This document shows, piece after piece, positions 6,053 to 11,492 of a stretch of 11,492 nucleotides of DNA (positions are counted from its first letter, which is position 1; each line of letters opens with the position of its first letter). Source of the stretch: Bacillota bacterium (GTDB lineage Bacteria; Bacillota; Clostridia; Oscillospirales; Oscillospiraceae); contig JAGFXS010000061.1 in assembly GCA_017861415.1 (NCBI GenBank), positions 1 to 11,492 of the forward strand, in the 5' to 3' direction. The notes below the pieces were generated by a model. It was given only the letters and a program-made list of their open reading frames with translations, did not search any database and had not been told where the DNA came from. The position numbers were made by a program, and so were the translations under genes.

Positions 6053-6946
6053 ATGCCTGTACGAACGAAATATCTTCGATCATTTTTCAGTGTTACTACC
6101 CTGTCCGCGATATTGTTTACCACAGCGGTAGTCAGCGGAAGCTCAACTGCCGTGGTTAAGGCCGATGCGCTGCGCCTGCGGGGTGAGCCCAACCTCACCT
6201 CCCCTGTGCTGGCCATGGTAGCCCGGGAGTCGGACCCCTCTGCCGCGCCTCAGGCAGCCCAGAGCTGGTTCGATATCCTTTCGCGAAATCAGGATATTTT
6301 TGTGGCTAATTATCCGGAGCTTCGGGATCAGGAAGAAAACCCTCTGTTGGCTTATGTAAACACCGGAACCACCACCCTGAACATCCGCTCCGGTCCTGGT
6401 ACCGCCTTTGATGTTTTGGGCAAGGCCCCCGGCGGCAGCTTACTTATCGTACTCTCGGGTGATGCTGGCTGGTACGAGGTGCTTTACGGGGATGTGAGAG
6501 GCTTCATCAGCGGCGAATATGTGCTTCTCATGACCCAGAATGAGTACGATGCCTTCCAAGAAACCGCCGATTATAAAGGCGCGGAGATTGCCCGTTATGC
6601 CCAGAATTATCTGGGAGCCCGCTATGTCTACGGCGGTAACGGTCCCAACGCCTTTGACTGCTCTGGCTTTGTGAAGTATGTTTACAGCCAGTTTGGCTAT
6701 AGCTTGAATCGAGGTGCCAGCAGTCAATTGGACAACGGCTATTCCGTAGAAAAGTCCCAGCTTCAGGCAGGCGATCTGGTCTTCTTTAAGGCCGGAAGCA
6801 CCTCGAAGCCTGTATCCCACGTGGGTCTCTACGTTGGAGAAGGCACCTTTATCCATGCCTCCACCCAAACCAAGGGTGTCCGTCTGGACAACCTGGATTC
6901 CGGCTACTACGCCGATGTCTATGTGTACGCACGCCGCATTATCTGA
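6053..6946 (+). CDS. secreted SH3-domain NlpC/P60 peptidoglycan endopeptidase
   Basis: Start 6053 is preferred over ATG 6041: GGAGGA lies 5 nt before 6053, while the earlier ATG overlaps that site. The 297-residue protein opens with a signal peptide (MPVRTKYLRS, then a hydrophobic stretch to about 37, ending VVKA). Residues 38-55 (ADALRLRGEPNLTSPVLAM) look like the first half of a bacterial SH3 domain, followed by a 45-residue stretch unlike SH3. A complete SH3b domain lies at about 101-160 (TLNIRSGPGTAFDVLG ... VRGFISGEYVLL). The NlpC/P60 domain covers about 176-297, with catalytic Cys203 in NAFDCSGF, His256 in VSHVGLYVG and His268 in FIHAST. Such enzymes cut peptide stems of peptidoglycan, usually between D-Glu and the diamino acid, outside the membrane. 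The triad is intact. It is the second gene of its operon and is followed by a strong terminator. Confidence 0.93.
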   Translation: MPVRTKYLRSFFSVTTLSAILFTTAVVSGSSTAVVKADALRLRGEPNLTSPVLAMVARESDPSAAPQAAQSWFDILSRNQDIFVANYPELRDQEENPLLAYVNTGTTTLNIRSGPGTAFDVLGKAPGGSLLIVLSGDAGWYEVLYGDVRGFISGEYVLLMTQNEYDAFQETADYKGAEIARYAQNYLGARYVYGGNGPNAFDCSGFVKYVYSQFGYSLNRGASSQLDNGYSVEKSQLQAGDLVFFKAGSTSKPVSHVGLYVGEGTFIHASTQTKGVRLDNLDSGYYADVYVYARRII

Positions 6947-6957
6947 CCTAATAAGAC

Positions 6958-6999
6958 AAACCGGCCCAGAGCAACTGCTCTGGGCCGGTTTTTGTTTTT
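6958..6999. terminator. very strong bidirectional terminator
   Basis: A 15-bp perfect stem (6958-6972 with 6977-6991) around the loop AACT, followed by TTTTTGTTTTT. The stem begins with AAA, so on the minus strand it also ends in T residues. It separates the convergent NlpC/P60 and pyrophosphatase genes. Confidence 0.93.
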
Positions 7000-7036
7000 C
7001 CCATAGATAAAGAGAGGTACTAGCGTTCCGCAGGTC

Positions 7037-7579
7037 TTAGGGCTCCCCTCGGAATTTCTTTCTGTAAGACACCAATGCATCCCGAATGGTATCCTGGGCT
7101 TCCTTGGCGCCTCGCACCTCATCCACCACCGTATCCTTCCGCTCCAGACTCTTATAGACCTGGAAGAAATGCCGCATTTCTTCAAAAATATGCTTGGGCA
7201 GCTCATCTACACTCCGGTAGGTGTTGTAGGTGGGATCTTCAAAGGGGATGGCAACGATTTTTTCATCCCGCTTTCCCTGATCCTCCATGACGATCATGCC
7301 GATGGGGTAGCAGCGCACCAGACTCATGGGCCTTATTACCTCGCTACACAGCACCAAAACATCCAAGGGATCCAGATCGTCGGCATAGGTGAGGGGTAAA
7401 AATCCATAGTTGGCGGGATAGTGGGTGGAGGTGTACAGCACTCGATCTAAAATCAGGTAACCGGTTTCCTTGTCCAGCTCATACTTATTTTTAGACCCCT
7501 TCTCAATTTCGATAACCGCCAAAAAATCATCCGGCTTCATCCGGTCGGGGTTTACGCTGTGCCACAGATGGCGTTCCAT
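7037..7579 (-). CDS. ppa: inorganic pyrophosphatase, family I
   Basis: A 180-residue cytosolic enzyme hydrolysing pyrophosphate to two phosphates, which pulls biosynthetic reactions forward. Length fits the prokaryotic family I enzymes (about 175 residues). Visible motifs: EIEKGSKNKYELDKETG at about 24-40, with substrate-binding Lys and Glu; the YPANYGFLP segment at 54-62; the metal-binding signature DLDPLDVLV at 68-76 with Asp68, Asp70 and Asp73; and GKRDEKIVAIP at 102-112, with the metal/catalytic Asp and Lys. The second signature position is Leu, a common variant. The start at 7579 has AAAGGA 10 nt upstream; no better alternative was seen. It is transcribed divergently from the Sir2-like gene through overlapping promoters. 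Nothing suggests damage. Confidence 0.95.
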   Translation of the reverse strand: MERHLWHSVNPDRMKPDDFLAVIEIEKGSKNKYELDKETGYLILDRVLYTSTHYPANYGFLPLTYADDLDPLDVLVLCSEVIRPMSLVRCYPIGMIVMEDQGKRDEKIVAIPFEDPTYNTYRSVDELPKHIFEEMRHFFQVYKSLERKDTVVDEVRGAKEAQDTIRDALVSYRKKFRGEP

Positions 7580-7640
7580 AGCTGCATCATCCTTTCAAAA
7601 CCTTTTTTCATCATAACGGAGAATTTTCCTCATGTCCACA

Positions 7641-7677
7641 CCTACGCAATTGACGTAGTCACATTTTATGGTATCAT
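7641..7677 (+). promoter_or_regulatory. promoter for the Sir2-like gene
   Basis: TTGACG (7650-7655), a 16-base spacer and TATCAT (7672-7677), with TG one base before it as extended -10. The -35 lies within a small inverted repeat CTACG-N7-CGTAG (7643-7659), which could be an operator. The predicted transcript start is about 20 bases before the start codon. Confidence 0.55.
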
Positions 7678-7704
7678 AATACCACAAGAAGGGGGCGTTC
7701 ACAA
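7676..7704 (-). promoter_or_regulatory. promoter for the pyrophosphatase gene
   Basis: On the minus strand TTGTGA (7704-7699) is followed after 17 bases by TATTAT (7681-7676), with TGG just before it as an extended -10. The -35 overlaps the start codon of the Sir2-like gene. The leader to the pyrophosphatase start is about 90 nt. Confidence 0.5.
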
Positions 7705-8447
7705 TGGACGATCAGATAAAGATCTTGCAGGACTGGGTAGATAATAGCAACAGTATTCTATGTTTAAGTGGCAAAGGCCTATCCCAGGAGAGCGGGGTGC
7801 CTGATTTCTTTCAAACAGATGAGAACTATTACAAAACCTATGATTTTCCTCCCGAAGCCATTTGGAGCCGTGGCTTTATTGAGCACCGGGTATCGCCGTT
7901 TTTTCGTTTTTACCGCGAGCGAGTGCTAGCCCCCCTGGTGGAGGCAGAGCCTAACGCCGCCCATATAAAATTGGCCCAACTAGAAAATGCAGGCAAGCTG
8001 CGGGCCATTCTCACCCAAAACATGGATAACCTCCACCAGGAGGCAGGTAACCGAAAGGTATTGGAGCTGTTTGGCTCTGTGATGCGAAACAAGTGTCCCC
8101 TCTGTGAGCAGCGCCTGCCCGCCCTGGATATTTTGGAGCGCGGCGGCGTTCCCTACTGTCCCGAGGACATGTGCGGCGGCGTTATCAGTCCCCAAGTAGT
8201 CCTCTACGGTGACCCTCTGGATCATGATCTGGTGACCGACGGCATTTTTCAGGTGCTCTCGGCGGATATGGTCATTGTGGCAGGTTGCAGCCTAACAGAC
8301 TATCCTGCGGTAGCATTCGCCCACTACTTTTATAAGAAAAAACTGGTCCTGCTGGGTGATGCCGTCTCCTCGGCGGACGTAAGAGCCAACCTCATTGTGC
8401 GGGGCTCCGTGGCAGAAATATTGGATCAGATTGTCGTCAACCCATAA
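7704..8447 (+). CDS. Sir2-family protein lacking the catalytic histidine
   Basis: A 247-residue protein clearly built like a bacterial sirtuin (NAD-dependent protein deacylase). Matches in order: NAD loop SGKGLSQESGVPDFF at 22-36, the YDFPPEAI segment, PNAAHIKLAQLE at 83-94, LTQNMDNLHQEAG at 103-115, ELFGS at 121-125, zinc cysteines 131, 134, 152 and 157, VVLYGDPLD at 165-173, and VAGCSLTDYPA at 192-202. Several functional residues differ from the canonical set: the catalytic His of ELHGS is Phe123 (codon TTT), the Arg of PDFRS is Phe36, the Ala of GAG is Lys24, and QNID is QNMD. Gln105, Asn106 and Asp108 remain. The fold and zinc site are probably kept and the frame is fully open, so this looks like a selected protein that may bind a nucleotide rather than deacylate. 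GGGGG lies 8 nt before ATG. It is monocistronic. Confidence 0.9.
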   Translation: MDDQIKILQDWVDNSNSILCLSGKGLSQESGVPDFFQTDENYYKTYDFPPEAIWSRGFIEHRVSPFFRFYRERVLAPLVEAEPNAAHIKLAQLENAGKLRAILTQNMDNLHQEAGNRKVLELFGSVMRNKCPLCEQRLPALDILERGGVPYCPEDMCGGVISPQVVLYGDPLDHDLVTDGIFQVLSADMVIVAGCSLTDYPAVAFAHYFYKKKLVLLGDAVSSADVRANLIVRGSVAEILDQIVVNP

Positions 8448-8456
8448 ACTGCAAAC

Positions 8457-8487
8457 AGCGCCCGGCCGATGGCCGGGCGCTTGCTTA
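8457..8487. terminator. GC-rich terminator between Sir2-like and YjfB-like genes
   Basis: AGCGCCCGGCC (8457-8467) and GGCCGGGCGCT (8471-8481) form a perfect 11-bp stem with a GAT loop. The tail TGCTTATT is only moderately T-rich. It lies between convergent genes and can serve both. Confidence 0.75.
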
Positions 8488-8488
8488 T

Positions 8489-8674
8489 TCAGGCATAGGT
8501 ATCAATATAGGTTCCTGTTCCCTGCTGGAGCGGTGGCATCATTTCCGTCATGGCCTTCAGGGCGATGTCCTGAGTCTCCATAGCCTTCTTCGCTACAGAA
8601 AACTGTATCCCTTGCTGAAGCTTCACTGCGGCAATGTCCATGCTCATAGATGCGACGGAGGTCATCATGTCCAC
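8489..8674 (-). CDS. yjfB: YjfB-family putative motility protein
   Basis: A 61-residue protein with a GTG start at 8674, fixed by AAAGGAGG 8 nt upstream. It opens with MDMMTSVASMSMDIAAVKLQQG, continues with a helix (SVAKKAMETQDIALKAMTEMM) and ends GTYIDTYA. This Met-rich N-terminus, the VxKKAMxTQ helix and the terminal ID-x-x-A are the usual layout of YjfB-like small proteins, which occur next to flagellar genes in Bacillota and have no defined biochemical role. Placement directly downstream of flagellin on the same strand agrees. It sits behind the flagellin terminator, so expression is by readthrough or by an unseen promoter; none was clear in 8675-8789. Confidence 0.8.
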   Translation of the reverse strand: MDMMTSVASMSMDIAAVKLQQGIQFSVAKKAMETQDIALKAMTEMMPPLQQGTGTYIDTYA

Positions 8675-8705
8675 AGGATCTGCCTCCTTTCCCTGCCTAA
8701 TTTGA

Positions 8706-8737
8706 AAAGGGGCCGGACCATCCGGCCCGGCCCCTTT
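8706..8737 (-). terminator. flagellin terminator
   Basis: AAAGGGGCCGG (8706-8716) pairs with CCGGCCCCTTT (8727-8737), an 11-bp stem with a 10-nt loop. On the minus strand it ends CCCCTTTTC, about 50 nt after the flagellin stop. A second small hairpin, GCCGC-TAA-GCGGC (8760-8772), lies between it and the stop codon. Confidence 0.7.
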
Positions 8738-8789
8738 CGTTTGCTTTATGGCTTCTTATGCCGCTAAGCGGCCCTCATGATGCGGGGGA

Positions 8790-10829
8790 TTAGCCCAGCA
8801 GCTGGAGGACGCCCTGGGGCAGCTGATTGGCCTGAGCCAGCATGGCCTGAGCAGACTGCACCAGAATGTTGTTCTTGGTGTAAGACATCATTTCCTGGGC
8901 CACGTCGGTGTCGCGGATGGTGGCCTCTGCGTCCTGGATGTTCTCTTCCATGACGCCCAAGTTATTGATGGTGTGCTCCAGACGGTTCTGGAGAGCGCCC
9001 AGATCGCCGCGGGTGGAGGACACGCTGTTGATGGCCTTTTTGATGGAATCCATGGCGGAGGATGCGCCCTTCTGGTTGCCGATGTCCAGATCAGCCAGAC
9101 CCAGAGCCTCAGCATGCATGTCGTTAACCTCAACGCTCAGGATGTTGAAGCTGTCTGCAGTGTCACCGATCTGCAGGGACAGACCAGCGGAGCTGGTGCT
9201 TACTGCGTCGGAGCCCACAACATTTACCTTAGCGCCGTCTGCGGTAGCACCAGTGCCCACAGCAGTGGCAAACTTGGTGGCGATCTGCTCTGCGGTGTCG
9301 TCCTTGTTGTACTTCACAAGGGTCTTACCTGCGGCAGAGGCAACATCGTCGGTGGTAAGCAGGTAGCTCTTGGTGCCAATCTTCACGGTGGTATTGTTGG
9401 TGAGCTTCTCTGCGTTGAAGGTCAGGTCGGTGCCAGCCTTGGTTTCCACGGCTGCGGTGAACGTCACAGCTTTGCTGACATCAAGGTCGCCGCCAGTTTC
9501 CATGGACTTGGTCTTATCGCTGTCTGTGGAAGCCTGGCCATCGCCAACGGTGTTGGTGATGGTGAGCTTGGTTCCAGCATAGCTGACGTTATAGCCAGAT
9601 GCGCTGTTAACAATTCCTGCATCATCGTTGATCAGCTTGGCAATCTCTGCGGCAGTCTTACCGGTGACATCAATGCCGATGTCGCTGGTGGCAGCCTTGG
9701 TGGCGCCGTCCTTCAGGAACTCGATGGTCTTGGAACCGATCTTCAGGGTGCTACCGGAAACCAGATCTTCGCCATCTACCAGATTCAGGGTCACAGAACC
9801 CAGGGTTGCGGCTGTGTCGGATTCTTTTACGCCAGCCACCTCGGTGATGACCTTGGCAAAGGAATTCACGTTGGTTCCCTGATCGGGCTCAAGTGCTGCA
9901 TTAAGCGCATCAACGGTTATGCCGCCCAGCTTATCTTCGTTGCCATCAATGGCGGTGCCGGCAGTGGCATCCGCCTTGGTCTTGGCAGTGATCACGATGC
10001 TGTTGCCATCTGCGCCCTTTGTAACGGTATACAACTCGGCAAAGCTACCGTCGGTACCACTGCCACCAATGGAATCGCCGTCGTCAGCCACGGTAATGTC
10101 GCCAACGGTATCGCCGTCGTCAGAATTTAAAGCAGAGACGATATCATCAATCGAGGCAGAACCATCTGCGGCAACCTCAAGCTCAATCTTCTTCGATGCA
10201 CCAGTGGCATCCTTGTAGTTGAAGGTAATGGTCTGTGCATTGGTATCATCTGTGTTCGTAATGTCATAAATGGCAACTTCTGCACGATATGCAGTGGTCT
10301 CGATCTTCTCGCGGTTCTTGCCAGCGACATTGGAGGCTGTATCCACGGTGAAGCTTCCGCCCTTAACCTCTGCCACGTCCTCAATGGTGATGGCATCGGT
10401 CTTCTGCAGAGAGCCGTCCAGCAGTTTCTGACCGTTAAAGTTAGAAGCGTCGGCAATGCGGTCAATTTCAGTACGCAGGGCGGAGAATTCCTTCTGGAGG
10501 TTGGCGCGGTCCACCTCGTTGTCGTAGGTGCCGTTGGCAGACTGCTCCGAAAGGGAGAACATACGGTTGAGCATGGAGTGCACTTCGGTGAGTGCGCCTT
10601 CTGCGGTCTGCACCAGGGAGATGCCGTCCTTGGCGTTCTTCTGGGCAACGTTCAGGCCAGTGATCTGTGCGCGCATCTTCTCGGAGATGGCCAGACCGGC
10701 GGCGTCGTCACCGGCGCGGTTGATCCGGTAGCCGGAAGACAGCTTTTCTAAGTTCTTTGCGATAGACTTATTGTTGCTGCTGTAGTTGCGATAGGCGTTC
10801 ATCGCGGCGATATTGTGTTGTACTCTCAT
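8790..10829 (-). CDS. hag: flagellin with long central variable region
   Basis: A 679-residue filament subunit, exported by the flagellar type III apparatus and so lacking a signal peptide. The conserved N-terminal D0/D1 part covers about 1-145 (MRVQHNIAAMNAYRNY, LEKLSSGYRINRAGDDAAGLAISEKM, SLVQTAEGALTEVHSML, NFNGQKLLDG). The C-terminal D1/D0 part covers about 590-679 (LGALQNRLEHTINNL, IRDTDVAQEMMSYTKNNIL, ending in LPQGVLQLLG). Between them lies about 410 residues rich in Asp, Thr, Ala and Gly, with at least two similar units of the KIG-x-K...TA-x-x-IA-x-x type (about 362-400 and 482-520). There is no cysteine. It is much larger than Bacillus Hag (about 300). The D1 segment MLNRMFSLSEQSANGTYDN corresponds to the TLR5-contact region but differs at several positions from Salmonella. 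AAGGAGG lies 6 nt before ATG. A sigma-28 promoter and structured leader lie upstream. Confidence 0.97.
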   Translation of the reverse strand: MRVQHNIAAMNAYRNYSSNNKSIAKNLEKLSSGYRINRAGDDAAGLAISEKMRAQITGLNVAQKNAKDGISLVQTAEGALTEVHSMLNRMFSLSEQSANGTYDNEVDRANLQKEFSALRTEIDRIADASNFNGQKLLDGSLQKTDAITIEDVAEVKGGSFTVDTASNVAGKNREKIETTAYRAEVAIYDITNTDDTNAQTITFNYKDATGASKKIELEVAADGSASIDDIVSALNSDDGDTVGDITVADDGDSIGGSGTDGSFAELYTVTKGADGNSIVITAKTKADATAGTAIDGNEDKLGGITVDALNAALEPDQGTNVNSFAKVITEVAGVKESDTAATLGSVTLNLVDGEDLVSGSTLKIGSKTIEFLKDGATKAATSDIGIDVTGKTAAEIAKLINDDAGIVNSASGYNVSYAGTKLTITNTVGDGQASTDSDKTKSMETGGDLDVSKAVTFTAAVETKAGTDLTFNAEKLTNNTTVKIGTKSYLLTTDDVASAAGKTLVKYNKDDTAEQIATKFATAVGTGATADGAKVNVVGSDAVSTSSAGLSLQIGDTADSFNILSVEVNDMHAEALGLADLDIGNQKGASSAMDSIKKAINSVSSTRGDLGALQNRLEHTINNLGVMEENIQDAEATIRDTDVAQEMMSYTKNNILVQSAQAMLAQANQLPQGVLQLLG

Positions 10830-10851
10830 GATAATCCTCCTTGATTATTGG

Positions 10852-10871
10852 GGGCGGAATCCATTCCGCCC
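10852..10871 (-). promoter_or_regulatory. flagellin leader hairpin, candidate CsrA site
   Basis: A perfect 9-bp stem, GGGCGGAAT paired with ATTCCGCCC around a 2-base centre, lies about 10 nt before the Shine-Dalgarno. In the mRNA, opening the tight end leaves AUGGAU in the loop, and AAGGAGGA of the ribosome binding site gives a second GGA. This pair is the arrangement used by CsrA on Bacillus hag mRNA. Confidence 0.5.
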
Positions 10872-10930
10872 ACTCGTTAAGTTTTGTGTAGCGGCCCCCC
10901 GTCGAGGGCCAGATACGGACGTCCTTGGGT

Positions 10931-10958
10931 GGTGTGAAGGGTAATTTTCCCTTACACC
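10931..10958 (-). promoter_or_regulatory. 5'-terminal stem-loop of the flagellin transcript
   Basis: In the mRNA sense, GGTGTAAGGG (10958-10949) pairs with CCCTTCACACC (10941-10931), one bulged C, around AAAATTA. It falls at the predicted first transcribed bases after the sigma-28 -10, where a stem-loop could protect the message from decay. Confidence 0.45.
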
Positions 10959-10962
10959 CACT

Positions 10963-10989
10963 TTATCGACGAATTTTTCCAAAAAATTA
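10963..10989 (-). promoter_or_regulatory. sigma-28 (sigma-D/FliA type) flagellin promoter
   Basis: On the minus strand TAAT (10989-10986), a 15-base spacer and GTCGATAA (10970-10963) match the flagellar consensus TAAA-N15-GCCGATAA with one change in each element. The leader to the flagellin start is about 125 nt. Confidence 0.85.
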
Positions 10990-11047
10990 AGAGTCAAGGA
11001 AAAAAGATTTTCCTACCAGTATTTCATGGCCACAAAACCCAACTTTG

Positions 11048-11056
11048 TGTTATACT
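11048..11056 (+). promoter_or_regulatory. extended -10 promoter for the pseudouridine synthase gene
   Basis: TGTTATACT contains TG-N-TATACT, an extended -10. No good -35 lies 16-18 bases upstream. The transcript would start near 11063, about 20 nt before the ATG at 11082. Confidence 0.45.
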
Positions 11057-11081
11057 ACACAAGAAAACATTGTAATGAGGG

Positions 11082-11492
11082 ATGTCATTGAAAAAGCCAT
11101 CGCAGTTTACCGTCGGGGAGGAAACCACCCTGCTCCCCTTTCTCCAGGTACAGTACCCGGAAAAGTCCAGAAACTTTGTCAAGGGTCTCCTCACCCGGGG
11201 ACAGGTGCTCATAGAGGGAAAACCGGTGACTCATTACGCAGCCCGCCTACTACCCGGACAGACTGTCTCTGTGCAGGTCGGGCCGCCTCCGACTGGGGCC
11301 GAGCTGCCTTTTCCCATCCTCTACGAGGATGAGGAGCTTTTAGCAATTGATAAGCCGGCCGGACTTCTCTCCATGGCAGCCGAAGGGGAAACAGAGCGAA
11401 CTGCCTATCACCTGGTGACCGACTATATGAAGGCAGGCCGTCCTGCGGGACGGGTGTTCATCGTTCACCGGCTGGACCGAGAGACCTCAGGG
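11082..11492 (+). CDS. RluA-family pseudouridine synthase, N-terminal part
   Basis: The frame is open from ATG 11082 to the window end (137 codons seen), so the C-terminal half is missing. An in-frame TGA at 11076 limits the start: ATG 11082 has GAGGG directly against it, while TTG 11088 has GAGGG 6 nt upstream, so the true start may be either. Residues about 10-65 form an S4-like RNA-binding domain (FLQVQYPEKSRNFVKGLLTRGQVLIEGK, written here as two parts: FLQVQYPEKS and RNFVKGLLTRGQVLIEGK). The catalytic domain follows: ILYEDEELLAIDKPAGLLS at about 85-103, and the signature HRLDRETSG at the very end, with the catalytic Asp of HRLD. These enzymes convert specific uridines in rRNA to pseudouridine; which site cannot be told. 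Divergent from flagellin and probably unrelated to motility. Confidence 0.92.
   Translation, partial: MSLKKPSQFTVGEETTLLPFLQVQYPEKSRNFVKGLLTRGQVLIEGKPVTHYAARLLPGQTVSVQVGPPPTGAELPFPILYEDEELLAIDKPAGLLSMAAEGETERTAYHLVTDYMKAGRPAGRVFIVHRLDRETSG

Noticed and set aside
8973..10130. 385-codon open frame on the plus strand opposite flagellin
   Set aside because: It is fully antisense to a clear flagellin, has low-complexity Gly/Ala/Val content produced by the codon bias of the other strand, and no ribosome binding site or family resemblance.

Overview
The window looks like a chromosomal segment of a motile, low-to-mid GC Bacillota bacterium of class Clostridia, most likely a gut Oscillospiraceae/Ruminococcaceae-type organism. 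Evidence is the strong AGGAGG ribosome binding sites, occasional GTG/TTG starts, a Gram-positive type flagellin with a neighbouring YjfB protein, an NlpC/P60 wall hydrolase with SH3 repeats, a Clostridia-style sirtuin and a small Firmicutes phage-tail cassette. No rRNA, tRNA, CRISPR array, transposase or integrase was seen.

Left part (1-2321): a zinc-ribbon protein running off the left edge on the minus strand faces away from a CbxX/CfqX-type AAA+ ATPase with a possible TerB-like N-terminal region. The 346-base gap between them holds a near-consensus promoter for the ATPase and a plausible minus-strand promoter for the zinc-ribbon gene. A GC-rich hairpin follows the ATPase.

Decaying operon (2378-4606): a promoter leads into an auxin-efflux-carrier (AEC) family permease split by what looks like a one-base insertion, then a hexokinase-family gene. 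The hexokinase has lost its catalytic motifs and also carries an out-of-frame internal deletion. A strong bidirectional terminator closes the unit.

Phage-tail-like cassette (4623-5451, minus): three tightly packed small genes encode a tail-fibre-like protein, a 98-residue linker-type protein and a 44-residue XkdX-like protein with a TTG start. No other phage genes surround them.

Cell-wall unit (5612-6999): a promoter, a 96-residue protein of unknown function, then a secreted SH3-NlpC/P60 endopeptidase and a very strong terminator.

Divergent pair (7037-8481): inorganic pyrophosphatase (minus) and a Sir2-family protein (plus) are driven from overlapping face-to-face promoters whose -10 elements form one palindrome. 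The sirtuin has Phe in place of the catalytic His and is probably not a standard deacylase.

Motility part (8489-10989, minus): a 679-residue flagellin with a roughly 410-residue central insertion sits behind a sigma-28 promoter and a structured leader. One leader hairpin shows GGA in its loop next to the Shine-Dalgarno, as expected for CsrA control. A YjfB-like small motility protein follows. At the right edge an RluA-family pseudouridine synthase (plus) is cut by the window end.

The points most worth following up are the catalytically altered sirtuin, the pseudo-hexokinase, the stand-alone tail cassette and the flagellin leader.
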